Translations under genes and position numbers: made by a program
Notes under the pieces: generated by a model
Told to the model about the DNA's origin: nothing
Seen by the model: the letters and a program-made list of their open reading frames with translations, nothing else
Database searches by the model: none
Shown: positions 8,331-16,393 of the stretch, piece by piece
Numbering within the stretch: the first letter of the stretch is position 1
How the letters are laid out: each line of letters opens with the position of its first letter
From: JAFLCL01 sp039809495
Lineage (GTDB): Bacteria > Myxococcota_A > Polyangia > Polyangiales > Sandaracinaceae
NCBI GenBank assembly: GCA_039809495.1
Contig: JBDHVC010000023.1
Location: forward strand, 1-64,000
Length of the DNA: 64,000 nucleotides
Direction: 5' to 3'

Positions 8331-9665
8331 ATGTCGCGCTCGCTCCAGCTCCGCCGCTCGCTCGTTCCCCCTCTGCTCTGCGCAGCTCAAGGGCGGAGGA
8401 GCGGCCTCCCCCTCCTCGCCGGAGCCCTCGTCGCGCTCGCCCTGGGCTGCGGCGAGAGCCCGGCCGTCTCGCAGCCCACGGCGCCGGCCGGGCCGCCGCC
8501 CGACGTGTCGGTCGTCACGGTCGAGCCGACGGCGGTCGCCATCGAGGACGTGCTCCCCGGCCGCGTCGTCCCGCGGCGCCTCGCGGAGGTCCGCCCCCAG
8601 GTCGGCGGCATCCTGCGCGAGCGGCTCTTCGAGGAGGGGCAGAGCGTCCGCGCGGGCCAGCCCCTCTACCGCATCGACGCCTCGCTCTTTCGCGCGGATC
8701 TCGCGGGCGCGAGCGCGAGCGTCACGCGCCAGGAGGCGACGGTGGCGCAGCGCGAGCGTGACGCCGAGCGGATCCAGCGCCTCGCCGCGAGCGGCACCGC
8801 GACGCCTCAGAACGTCGACGACGCCGAGAGCGCGCGCGCGCTCGCGCTCGCCGATCTGGAGCTCTCGCGCGCGAGCCGCGCGCGCAGCCGCCTCCAGCTC
8901 GGCTACACCGTCGTCACGGCGCCGATCGGTGGGCGGATCGGGCCCTCGCACGTGAGCGAGGGCGCGCTCGTCAGTCCGTCGAGCGCCGAGAGCCTCGCCA
9001 CGATCCAGCAGATCGACGAGGTCTACGTCGACATCCGCCAGCCCGCCTCGCGCTTCGAGGAGCTGCGGACCGCCTTCGAGAGCGGCGCGCTCGTCGAGAA
9101 CGCGTCGGTGCCGATCCAGATCCTCTCGATGCGCGGCGAGCCCTACGCGCTCGAGGGGCGCCTGCTCTTCACCGACATCAGCGTCGACCCGACGACGAGC
9201 GAGCTCACGCTGCGCGTGCTCGTCCCGAACCCCGACCTCCGCCTCCTGCCCGGCATGTTCGTGCGCGCGCGGGTCGCGTTCGCGCGCGATCCCGCCGCGA
9301 TCCTCGTGCCGCAGCAGGCGATCCGCCACGACTCGACGCTCGGCGCGAACGTGCTCGTCGTCGACGCGAACGAGCAGGTCGCGATCCGGCGCATCCAGAC
9401 GGGGCGCGTCGTCCAAGGGCGACAGATCGTGCGCGAGGGGCTCGCGAGGGGCGATCGCGTCATCGTCGAGGGGGTCGACGCGCTCCGCCCCGGGACGAGC
9501 GTGCATCCGGTCGAGTGGACGATGCCCGCCGCGAGCGACCAGACCACCACGGCACAGCCTCGCACCGCACAGCCCAGCGCCGCACAGCCCAGCGCCACGC
9601 AACCCAGCGCCACGCAACCCAGCACAGCCCAGCCCTCGAGCGAGGGCGACGGCGAGCGGCGCTGA
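8331..9665 (+). CDS. RND efflux periplasmic adaptor (membrane fusion protein), lipoprotein
   Basis: A 444-residue AcrA/MexA-type adaptor linking an inner-membrane RND pump to an outer-membrane channel. A signal sequence ends in a lipobox (LVALALGC, Cys at about 40), so it is probably lipid-anchored. The biotinyl-lipoyl-like and hairpin segments are visible (RPQVGGILRERLFEEGQSV, DASLFRADLAGASA, YTVVTAPIGGRIG), followed by beta-barrel and membrane-proximal parts (LRVLVPNPDLRLLPGMFVRA, VLVPQQAIRHD). The C-terminus is a low-complexity tail of about six 5-residue units of the type (A/T)(A/T)QPS. The ATG at 8331 was preferred over one at 8241, which would add 30 non-hydrophobic residues. The RND pump gene follows after 9 bases. 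No TolC-like gene is present nearby, so the channel is encoded elsewhere. Confidence 0.92.
   Translation: MSRSLQLRRSLVPPLLCAAQGRRSGLPLLAGALVALALGCGESPAVSQPTAPAGPPPDVSVVTVEPTAVAIEDVLPGRVVPRRLAEVRPQVGGILRERLFEEGQSVRAGQPLYRIDASLFRADLAGASASVTRQEATVAQRERDAERIQRLAASGTATPQNVDDAESARALALADLELSRASRARSRLQLGYTVVTAPIGGRIGPSHVSEGALVSPSSAESLATIQQIDEVYVDIRQPASRFEELRTAFESGALVENASVPIQILSMRGEPYALEGRLLFTDISVDPTTSELTLRVLVPNPDLRLLPGMFVRARVAFARDPAAILVPQQAIRHDSTLGANVLVVDANEQVAIRRIQTGRVVQGRQIVREGLARGDRVIVEGVDALRPGTSVHPVEWTMPAASDQTTTAQPRTAQPSAAQPSATQPSATQPSTAQPSSEGDGERR
9549..9641 (+). repeat. 15-bp tandem repeats encoding (A/T)(A/T)QPS in the adaptor tail
   Basis: Near-identical 15-bp units (variants of gcacagcccagcgcc and acgcaacccagcgcc) encode a run of AAQPS/ATQPS units at the C-terminus of the adaptor. 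The units are in frame, so copy-number change would alter only tail length. Confidence 0.8.
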
Positions 9666-9674
9666 GGGCCGACG

Positions 9675-12600
9675 ATGCCGCACTTCTTCATCGAACGGCC
9701 GGTCTTCGCGTGGGTCGTCGCGATCTTCATCGTCCTCTTCGGCGTGATCGCGATCCCGCGCCTCGCCGTCGAGCGCTACCCGGACGTCGCGCCGCCGAGC
9801 GTGTCGATCTACGCGACCTACCCCGGCGCGACGCCGAGCACGATGAGCGACAGCGTCATCGCGCCGATCGAGCGCGAGCTCTCGGGCATCCCGGGCCTGC
9901 TCTACTACGAGTCCTCGGCGGACACCTCGGGCAGCGCGCAGATCACGGTGACCTTCGAGCCGGGCACCGACCCGGACATGGCGCAGGTCGACGTCCAGAA
10001 CCGCATGAGCACGGTCGAGCCGCGCCTGCCGCAGATGGTGCGACAGATCGGGCTCCAGACGCGCACCTCGACGTCCGGCTTCTTGATGATCCTGTCGATC
10101 CGATCGCCGGACGGTCGCTTCAACCAGACCGAGCTCGGCGACTTCCTCTCGCGCACCGTGATGGAGGAGATCAAGCGCGTGCCGGGCGTCGGGCGCGTCC
10201 AGATCTTCGGCTCGCCGGCGGCGATGCGGGTCTGGATCGACCCGGCGATGCTGACGGCCTACGACCTCTCCGTCGACGACATCGCGAACGCGATCCGCGC
10301 GCAGAACACGGTGGTCTCGCCCGGCCGCATCGGCGCGCCGCCCACCACCGAGGGCCAGCGCGTGACGGTGCCCCTCTTCGTGCAGGGGCAGCTCGAGACG
10401 CCCGAGGAGTTCGAGGACATCACGCTCCGCGCGAACCCGGACGGCTCGCGCGTGCGGCTCGCGGACGTCGCGCGCGTCGAGCTCGGCGCGCAGAACTACA
10501 TCTCGGCGATGCGGGTGAACGGCGTCGAGGGCGCGGCGTGCGGCGTCCAGCTCTCGCCCGGCGCGAACGCGGTGCGCACGGCCGACCTCATCCGCGCGCG
10601 GATGGAGGAGATCTCCCGCGACTTCCCCGAGGGCATCACCTACGAGATCCCGACGGACACGGCGCCCTTCGTGCGCACCTCGATCGAGAAGGTGCTCCAC
10701 ACCTTCCTCGAGGCGATGGTCCTCGTCTTCCTCGTGATGTTCCTCTTCCTCCAGGACGTCCGCTACACGATCATCCCCGCGATCGTCGCGCCCATCGCGC
10801 TCCTCGGCTCGTTCACCGTGATGCTGCTCGCGGGCTTCTCGATCAACGTGCTCTCGATGTTCGGGATGGTCCTCGCGATCGGCATCATCGTCGACGACGC
10901 GATCGTCGTCGTCGAGAACGTCGAGCGCATCATGGCCGAGGAGCACCTCCCGCCGAAGGAGGCGACGATCAAGGCGATGCACGAGATCACGGGCGCCGTC
11001 ATCGGCATCACCCTCGTGCTCAGCGCCGTCTTTTTGCCCATGGCCTTCTCGACGGGCTCCGTCGGCACGATCTACCGCCAATTCAGCCTCTCGATGGCGT
11101 CGGCCATCCTCTTCTCGGCCTTCCTCGCGCTCTCGCTCACGCCCGCGCTCTGCGCCACGATCCTGAAGCCCGTCACGAAGGAGCACGCGAAGAAGCGCGG
11201 CCCCTTCGGCCTCTTCAACCGCGGCTTCGAGTGGCTGACGACGCGCTACACGGGCCTCGTCGGTGGCGTCGTCCGCCAGCGCTTCCTGTCGATGATCGTC
11301 TTCCTCGCGGTCACCGCGGGCGCGGGCTGGCTCTACTACCGGCTCCCCGGCTCGTTCCTCCCGGTCGAGGATCAGGGCCGCCTCTTCGCGAGCATCCAGC
11401 TCCCCTCGGACGCCACGCTCGAGCGCACCGACGCCGTCGTGCGCGAGTACGAGCGCTTCGTCGCCACGCGCCCCGCGTTCCACGCGAACGTCGCGGTGCA
11501 GGGCTTCAGCTTCTCGGGCTCGGGCCCGAACGCCGCGATGATGTTCGGCACGCTCGTCGACTGGGAGGAGCGCAACGGCGCCACCGCGCAGGGGGAGATG
11601 GCGGCGATCAACGATCACTTCCGCGGCCTGCGCGACGGGCGCGTCTTCGCCGTGATGCCGCCGGCGATCACGGGCCTCGGCAACAGCTCCGGCTTCGCGC
11701 TCCGGCTCGTCGATCGGCTGAACCAGGGCCAAGCGCGCCTGCTCGAGATGCAGAACCGCGTGCTCGCCGCGACGCGCGAGAGCGCGATCGTGACGGGCGT
11801 CTACCCGGAGGGTCTCCCGCCCGGCGAGTCGATCCGCGTCGACGTCGATCGGGAGAGCGCGCAGGCGCTCGGCGTCCCCTTCGCGTCGATCAACGCGACG
11901 CTCTCGACCGCGCTCGGCTCGATGTACGTCAACGACTTCCCGAACGCGGGCTGGCTCCAGCAGGTGATCCTCCAGGCCGAGCCGGAGGCGCGCATGCAGA
12001 TCGACGACATCATGGCGCTCCCCGTGCGCAACAACGCGGGCCGCATGGTGCCGCTCTCGGCCGTCGCGAGCGCCGCGTGGGAGCAGATGCCGCTCCAGCT
12101 CGTGCGCTACAACGGCTACCCCGCGATCCGCCTCACGGGCTCGGCCGCGCCCGGCTACAGCAGCGGCGAGGCGATGGCCGAGATGGAGCGCATCATCGCC
12201 GAGCTGCCCGAGGGCTACGCGGCCGAGTGGACGGGCATGTCCTACCAGGAGCGCCTCTCGGGCAACGAGGCGCCGGCGCTCCTCCTGCTCTCGATGCTCG
12301 TCGTCTTCCTCGTGCTCGCCGCGCTCTACGAGAGCTGGTCCATCCCGATCTCCGTCATGCTCGTCGTGCCGCTCGGCCTCGTCGGGGCGCTCGCGGCGGT
12401 CACGCTCCGCGGCATGCCGAACGACGTCTTCTTCAAGGTCGGCCTGATCACGCTGATCGGCCTCTCCGCGAAGAACGCCATCCTCATCGTCGAGTTCGCG
12501 AAGCAGCTCCAGGAGGAGGGCAAGACGCGCCGCGAGGCGGCGATCGAGGCGGCGCGCCTGCGCCTTCGCCCGATCATCATGACCTCCCTCGCCTTCGCGC

Positions 12601-12845
12601 TCGGCGTCCTCCCGCTCTACCTCGCGAGCGGCGCGAGCGCCGAGACGCAGCGCGCCGTCGGCACGGGCGTCCTCGGCGGCATGATCTCGGCGACCTTCCT
12701 CGCGATCGTGCTCGTCCCGGTCTTCTACGTCGTCATCCGGAGAGAGACGAAGAAGGCGAGCCCGCCCGCACCGAGCGGCCCGAGCGACGGGCCCCAAGAG
12801 AGCGAGCTCGCCGCGCCCGCGCCGAGCCCCGAGGCGGCGGAGTAG
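9675..12845 (+). CDS. RND multidrug efflux transporter (AcrB/MexB, HAE1 family)
   Basis: A 1,056-residue inner-membrane proton/drug antiporter of full family length. It begins in the classic way (MPHFFIERPVFAWVVAIFIV). It has the paired TM4 aspartates (GIIVDDAIVVVENVER), the TM10 lysine (LIGLSAKNAILIVEFAKQ), the large periplasmic porter and docking loops, and a second bundle near residue 870 (LLLSMLVVFLVLAALYESWS). The C-terminus after TM12 is a short Ser/Pro/Ala-rich tail. It forms an operon with the adaptor 9 bases upstream. Its 3' end matters for the neighbourhood: bases 12771-12848 are repeated exactly at 14819-14896, and bases 12091-12212 are repeated with six changes at 14711-14832. Confidence 0.95.
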   Translation: MPHFFIERPVFAWVVAIFIVLFGVIAIPRLAVERYPDVAPPSVSIYATYPGATPSTMSDSVIAPIERELSGIPGLLYYESSADTSGSAQITVTFEPGTDPDMAQVDVQNRMSTVEPRLPQMVRQIGLQTRTSTSGFLMILSIRSPDGRFNQTELGDFLSRTVMEEIKRVPGVGRVQIFGSPAAMRVWIDPAMLTAYDLSVDDIANAIRAQNTVVSPGRIGAPPTTEGQRVTVPLFVQGQLETPEEFEDITLRANPDGSRVRLADVARVELGAQNYISAMRVNGVEGAACGVQLSPGANAVRTADLIRARMEEISRDFPEGITYEIPTDTAPFVRTSIEKVLHTFLEAMVLVFLVMFLFLQDVRYTIIPAIVAPIALLGSFTVMLLAGFSINVLSMFGMVLAIGIIVDDAIVVVENVERIMAEEHLPPKEATIKAMHEITGAVIGITLVLSAVFLPMAFSTGSVGTIYRQFSLSMASAILFSAFLALSLTPALCATILKPVTKEHAKKRGPFGLFNRGFEWLTTRYTGLVGGVVRQRFLSMIVFLAVTAGAGWLYYRLPGSFLPVEDQGRLFASIQLPSDATLERTDAVVREYERFVATRPAFHANVAVQGFSFSGSGPNAAMMFGTLVDWEERNGATAQGEMAAINDHFRGLRDGRVFAVMPPAITGLGNSSGFALRLVDRLNQGQARLLEMQNRVLAATRESAIVTGVYPEGLPPGESIRVDVDRESAQALGVPFASINATLSTALGSMYVNDFPNAGWLQQVILQAEPEARMQIDDIMALPVRNNAGRMVPLSAVASAAWEQMPLQLVRYNGYPAIRLTGSAAPGYSSGEAMAEMERIIAELPEGYAAEWTGMSYQERLSGNEAPALLLLSMLVVFLVLAALYESWSIPISVMLVVPLGLVGALAAVTLRGMPNDVFFKVGLITLIGLSAKNAILIVEFAKQLQEEGKTRREAAIEAARLRLRPIIMTSLAFALGVLPLYLASGASAETQRAVGTGVLGGMISATFLAIVLVPVFYVVIRRETKKASPPAPSGPSDGPQESELAAPAPSPEAAE

Positions 12846-12848
12846 GGG
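12771..12848 (+). repeat. Left copy of a 78-bp perfect direct repeat (3' end of the RND gene)
   Basis: These bases encode the last 25 residues and stop codon of the RND pump plus three following bases. They recur without a mismatch at 14819-14896, 2,048 bp downstream. Similarity stops sharply after the shared agtagggg. Recombination between the copies would excise the ATPase/DUF4276-like module and leave the RND gene intact. Confidence 0.93.
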
Positions 12849-12854
12849 CGCGCG

Positions 12855-12893
12855 TCGGCCGATGCACCGATCGGCCCGACCGATTAGCATCGG
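12855..12893. other. Inverted repeat between RND stop and ATPase module 2
   Basis: CCGATGC (12855-12861) and GCATCGG (12887-12893) are exact inverted arms. The sequence between them contains further partial self-complementarity (ccgatcgg, ccgat). This could be an operator or attenuator-like hairpin for the module, or a terminator for the RND operon. There is no U-tract. Confidence 0.35.
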
Positions 12894-12920
12894 GGCGATG
12901 CGACATCTCGGGAGCGATGC

Positions 12921-14078
12921 ATGCGCGTGACCCGCTTGAAGCTGGTGAACTGGCGCAATTTTCGTGAAGTCGACCTCGAGCTCGACGCGCGCGCGTATGT
13001 GATCGGAGCCAACGCCTCCGGGAAATCGAATCTATTGGACGCGTTCCGCTTCTTGCGAACGCTCGCCAAGCCCGACGGGGGCGGGCTCCAGCGCGCCGTG
13101 AAGGAGCGCGGCGGGATGAGCAAAGTGCGGAGCCTCCACGCCACGAAGGATCCCGAAATCAGCGTCGGGATCGAGCTCTTGGAGGCGCGCGATGGCGTCG
13201 AAATCCGCTGGGAGTACGACCTCGCCTTCAAGGCCGCGGCGAAGGGCTCCCACCGCGTCCTCGTGACGCGCGAGGTGGTTCGAAAGAACGGAGAGGAGCT
13301 CCTCGGCCGCCCCAACGACGAGGATCGACGGGACGCGGAGCGCTCGACCCAGACATATCTCGAGCAGATCAACAACAACGCGGGCTTCCGCGAGGTCGCC
13401 GAATTTTTCTCCCAGACGATCTACCTCCACCTCGTCCCTCAGCTGCTCAAGTTCGGCGACGAGATCAGCGGACGGATCCTCGAGGACGATCCCTTCGGGC
13501 AGGGGCTCCTCCAGCGCATCGCGACAGCGCCGCAGAAGACACGAGACGCGCGGCTCCGGCGGATCGCGAAGGCGCTGACGCACGCCGTCCCCCACTTCAC
13601 CGAGCTGCGCTTCGAGAAGGATCCGGCCTCGGGGGCGCCTCACATCGAGGCCAAATTCGAACACTGGCGCGCGAAGGGAGCGTGGCAGCGCGAGGAGCAG
13701 TTCTCCGACGGGACGCTGCGCCTGATCGGGCTGCTCTGGGCGCTCCAGGAGGGTGATGACCTCTTGTTGCTCGAAGAGCCCGAGCTGTCCCTCAACGACG
13801 AGATCGTGCAGCACATCCCGCTGATGATCGACCGGGTCCTCACCTCCGGAAAGAAGAAGGCGGATCGCCAGGTCATCCTCTCGACGCACAGCGAGAAGCT
13901 GATCGCCGGCGTGGATGGGACATCCGTCATCCTCCTCGAGCCCGGCCCGCAGGGGACGACGGCGCGGCGAGCCACGCCGGAAGAGCGCTCTGAGATGGAG
14001 CAGGGCCTCAATCCGGCCGAGGTCCTCCTCCCGAAGACGCGCCCCCCCGCGGCCCACCAGCTGGGTCTGTTCGGGTGA
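12921..14078 (+). CDS. AAA/ABC-type ATPase (RecF/OLD-like), module 2
   Basis: A 385-residue ATPase. It has the N-terminal strand motif RLKLVNWRNFREVDLEL, Walker A GANASGKSN (residues 29-37), signature-like FSDGTLRLIG (about 261), Walker B LLLLEEPELSLN (about 280-291) and switch histidine STHSEKLI (about 319). It is only distantly related to the ATPase at 4875: the motifs are shared but the spacing and linker sequences differ. The start ATG is preceded by GGGAG with 6-base spacing. The stop overlaps the GTG of the next gene as GTGA. The DNA is visibly richer in A/T at codon third positions (aatttt, tctattg, gaattttt) than the RND gene or other neighbours, a sign of recent transfer. A defence role is inferred. 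Confidence 0.85.
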   Translation: MRVTRLKLVNWRNFREVDLELDARAYVIGANASGKSNLLDAFRFLRTLAKPDGGGLQRAVKERGGMSKVRSLHATKDPEISVGIELLEARDGVEIRWEYDLAFKAAAKGSHRVLVTREVVRKNGEELLGRPNDEDRRDAERSTQTYLEQINNNAGFREVAEFFSQTIYLHLVPQLLKFGDEISGRILEDDPFGQGLLQRIATAPQKTRDARLRRIAKALTHAVPHFTELRFEKDPASGAPHIEAKFEHWRAKGAWQREEQFSDGTLRLIGLLWALQEGDDLLLLEEPELSLNDEIVQHIPLMIDRVLTSGKKKADRQVILSTHSEKLIAGVDGTSVILLEPGPQGTTARRATPEERSEMEQGLNPAEVLLPKTRPPAAHQLGLFG

Positions 14079-14671
14079 TCCCGGTCTACGTCATCGGCGA
14101 GGACGCGCTCTCGTGCGCCCTCGGCTCGCGCCTCGTTCGCGTATTGGGGGCTCCGTTCGAGCTGCAGCGTGCCATCGACGCGGGCGGCATCACGAAGCTC
14201 CTCGAGGCGCTCCCTCGTTACGCGCAGCTCGCGCGGCGGTCCCCCGTCCTCTGTCTCGGAGACACCGAGGGGAAGTGCCCTGCGGACCTCGTCGAGCGAC
14301 ATCGCCCGCGTACGGCTCCCAAGAGCTTCTTGCTTCGCTTCGCGGTGAGAATGAGCGAGAGCTGGGTGCTCGCCGATCGGAGAGGATTGTCGGACTTCAT
14401 GGCCGTGCCCCTGGGCCGGATCCCCGAGCAGCCCGACTCGATCCAACACGCGAAAAGAGCGGTCGTCCAGCTGGCCCGCCAATCGAAGAAGCCGCTACTA
14501 CGCCGGGAGATGGTCTCTCAAGAGAAGCCCGACCGAGCGGGCACAGGATACAACCTACACCTCTGTGACTTCGTCAACCGACGCTGGAACGTGGAAGCTG
14601 CTCGAAGCGTCTCGCCAAGCCTCGATCGCACCCTACGCCGTGTGATGGAGCTCGAAGCTCCGAGGCGCTGA
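14075..14671 (+). CDS. DUF4276-like protein, partner of ATPase module 2
   Basis: A 198-residue soluble protein starting at GTG 14075 inside the ATPase stop. The motif order matches the partner in module 1. An acidic motif (YVIGEDAL, Glu 9) comes first, then a strand ending in an acidic pair (VLCLGDTEG, about 58-66; D-x-E instead of D-x-D). SESWVLADRRGL (about 93-104) corresponds to ELEAWYFGD, and the C-terminal EAARSVSPSLDRTLRRV corresponds to EAARAI...SPSFRALRETL. I therefore read it as a distant DUF4276/TOPRIM-like relative. No signal peptide or membrane helix is present. The A/T-richer codon use of the upstream ATPase continues here, so the two genes moved together. Confidence 0.6.
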   Translation: MIPVYVIGEDALSCALGSRLVRVLGAPFELQRAIDAGGITKLLEALPRYAQLARRSPVLCLGDTEGKCPADLVERHRPRTAPKSFLLRFAVRMSESWVLADRRGLSDFMAVPLGRIPEQPDSIQHAKRAVVQLARQSKKPLLRREMVSQEKPDRAGTGYNLHLCDFVNRRWNVEAARSVSPSLDRTLRRVMELEAPRR

Positions 14672-14710
14672 AGCGAGTTCCCCCGAGCGACGCTCGCGAG
14701 GTGGACCCTC

Positions 14711-14896
14711 CGCTCCAGCTCGTGCGCAACAACGGCTACCCCGCGATCCGCCTCACCGGCTCGGCCGCGCCCGGCGACAGCAGCGGCGAGGCGATGGCCA
14801 AGATGGAGCGCTTCATCGCCGAGCGGCCCGAGCGACGGGCCCCAAGAGAGCGAGCTCGCCGCGCCCGCGCCGAGCCCCGAGGCGGCGGAGTAGGGG
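14711..14896 (+). pseudogene. Internally deleted remnant of the RND transporter 3' end
   Basis: Bases 14711-14832 match RND bases 12091-12212 (116 of 122 identical), and 14819-14896 match 12771-12848 exactly. The two segments meet at a shared ccgagc, so 572 bp of RND sequence are missing between them and the reading frame changes at the junction. In the first segment most of the changes alter amino acids (Y to N, Y to D, E to K, I to F, L to R). It has no start of its own and cannot make a transporter. It records a recombination or insertion event that placed the ATPase module behind the RND gene. Confidence 0.92.
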
Positions 14897-14966
14897 GAGG
14901 CGAGATCACGAGGCCGGTGGGATATCGTCTCGCGCGCCCATCCCGACCCGCACACGGAGCCTCGTC

Positions 14967-15620
14967 ATGAAGCCTTCCGCCTCCCTGCTCGCGCCTCTCC
15001 TCACGATCCTCCTCGTCGCCTGCGGCGGCGCTCCGAGGCCCGAGCCGGTCGAGGCCTCGAGCGCGAGCGAGCCCAGCGCGAGCGAGCCCAGCGCGAGCGA
15101 GCCCAGCGCCAGCGAGCCCAGCACCAGCGAGCCCAGCGCCAGCGAGCCCAGCACCAGCGAGCCGAGCGCGAGCGAGCCGAGCGTGTACGCGCCGCTCCTC
15201 CTCGGCGCTCGCGATTTCGGCGTCTTCGCCGCGCTCGACGCAGACGGCTCGATCATGGCAGCGAACGTAGCCTTCGGGAGGCTCGTAGGTGGCACGCGGA
15301 TCGTGCTGCCCGACGGAACCGAGGCCGCACACCTCACCGACGACGGCCAGATCGTCGTCCTCGACGGCGGCGGGGAGACCGCGCACATCGAGGGTCAGAG
15401 CGTCATCGCCACCCGGGCGGACGGGAGCAGCGTTCGCTTCGCCTTCGAGGGAGACAGGTTCGTGATCAGGCCCCTGGGGGAGCCGGAGGAGGTCGAGCTC
15501 ATCGTCGAGGGCTCCGTACCGGAGAGCGCTCGACACCTGCTGTTCATCGTCGGGGCGTACCTCCTCTATCGAGACGCCCACACCTCGGGCACCTCCGACG
15601 CCGACCCGTCTGCCCATTGA
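14967..15620 (+). CDS. Lipoprotein with SASEP repeat linker
   Basis: A 217-residue predicted lipoprotein. The signal peptide ends in the lipobox LLVAC (Cys 19). Residues 32-71 are eight tandem S(A/T)SEP units that form an acidic, flexible linker. The C-terminal domain (about 75-205) looks beta-rich (GARDFGVFAALDADGSIMA, GGTRIVLPDGTEAAHLTDDG, VIATRADGSSVRFAFEGDRF) and I do not recognise it. The organisation suggests a membrane-tethered periplasmic or surface domain. It follows the RND remnant by 70 bases and has no obvious operon partner. Confidence 0.75.
   Translation: MKPSASLLAPLLTILLVACGGAPRPEPVEASSASEPSASEPSASEPSASEPSTSEPSASEPSTSEPSASEPSVYAPLLLGARDFGVFAALDADGSIMAANVAFGRLVGGTRIVLPDGTEAAHLTDDGQIVVLDGGGETAHIEGQSVIATRADGSSVRFAFEGDRFVIRPLGEPEEVELIVEGSVPESARHLLFIVGAYLLYRDAHTSGTSDADPSAH
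15060..15179 (+). repeat. Eight 15-bp tandem repeats encoding S(A/T)SEP
   Basis: The unit agcgcgagcgagccc and close variants repeat eight times in frame inside the lipoprotein gene. The third base changes and the Ala/Thr alternation show partial decay. The copies are close enough for slippage, which would lengthen or shorten the linker without a frameshift. Confidence 0.9.
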
Positions 15621-15636
15621 CCCCGCGCGCCTCGGT

Positions 15637-15873
15637 GTGAACCGGGCTCTGAGTCTCGTCCTCGACGGACGGCTCGTCGAGAACCCGGCCCGCTTCGACG
15701 TCGTCGAAAGCGCCATCCAGGCCGCGCTCGAAGACGCTCGGCGTAGGGTGGCCCTCGGCCGACGTCCTGGCGAACGAACCGGCTCGACGCCGACCTCGTC
15801 ACCTCGATACCCTGTCAGTAGGCGGACCACGCGATCGAGGCGTCCTCGATCCCGACCCCGCGCGAGGGAGTGA
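15637..15873 (+). CDS. Hypothetical short frame, possibly a gene fragment
   Basis: From GTG 15637 a 78-residue frame begins with protein-like sequence (LVLDGRLVENPARFD, VVESAIQAALEDARRRVAL) and then becomes Arg/Ser/Pro-rich without coding character. The first about 40 residues could be the remains of a helical domain. No ribosome-binding site or similarity is recognised. Confidence 0.2.
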   Translation: MNRALSLVLDGRLVENPARFDVVESAIQAALEDARRRVALGRRPGERTGSTPTSSPRYPVSRRTTRSRRPRSRPRARE

Positions 15874-15875
15874 CG

Positions 15876-16256
15876 ATGGAAGACGACGTGAAGCCCCTCG
15901 CGGGCGTCAAGAAGGTCGCGATCGCGGCGGTCATCTGCGCGCTCGGCGGCAACGTGTGCTCGATGCGCTCCAGCTCATCGTCGACTGAGACGATCAACGG
16001 CGTGGGGCGGGAGACCATCACCCTCGGCACGGATTACGGCCACATCCTGATGGCCGTCGTGGCGATCCTCCTCGTGCTCGTCGGTCTCGTTCAGCTCTCG
16101 TCCGCGGGGCGCTTCGCCACGGAGGACCCCTCGCTGCTCGCCTCGGTGCAGAAGCAGAAGCGGATCTATGTGGCGGTCTTCCTAGGCGTCGTCGCCTTGG
16201 CCGTGTGGCTGTTCTACGCGGCGCTGCCATCCACCACGGTCATCCCGATCGGGTGA
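15876..16256 (+). CDS. Small membrane protein, unknown function
   Basis: A 126-residue protein with three predicted membrane helices: AIAAVICALGGNV (weak, near the N-terminus), HILMAVVAILLVLVGLVQL and YVAVFLGVVALAVWLFYAAL. A short Ser-rich loop (SMRSSSSSTETI) separates the first and second. ATG 15876 is preferred over GTG 15870 because GAGGGAG lies at a better distance. No family is recognised and the neighbours give no hint. Confidence 0.65.
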   Translation: MEDDVKPLAGVKKVAIAAVICALGGNVCSMRSSSSSTETINGVGRETITLGTDYGHILMAVVAILLVLVGLVQLSSAGRFATEDPSLLASVQKQKRIYVAVFLGVVALAVWLFYAALPSTTVIPIG

Positions 16257-16393
16257 AGTCGGCGGCTCGACCAAGCTCCCGTCGTCGCTCGAACGCGCTC
16301 TCGTCGTCCGATCCTCTGATCCGAGCCTACGTGCGCCGACGCTCAACGAGCGCGGATCCCCGCGCGCTCCTCGAGCTTCGATCACCGTAGCGA

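Noticed and set aside
7884..12890. 1,668-codon open frame antisense to the RND operon
   Set aside because: Composition is almost only Arg, Asp, His, Ala, Val and Leu, typical of a shadow. The plus strand encodes clear RND proteins throughout.
12771..14896. Insertion sequence or integron carrying module 2
   Set aside because: No transposase, integrase, terminal inverted repeats or attC-like site is present. The flanking repeat is ordinary RND coding sequence, so homologous exchange is the simpler reading.
15060..15179. Repeat array as a possible CRISPR
   Set aside because: The 15-bp units are contiguous, in frame and encode S(A/T)SEP; there are no spacers. The arrays at 9549 and 43169 were rejected as CRISPR for the same reason.
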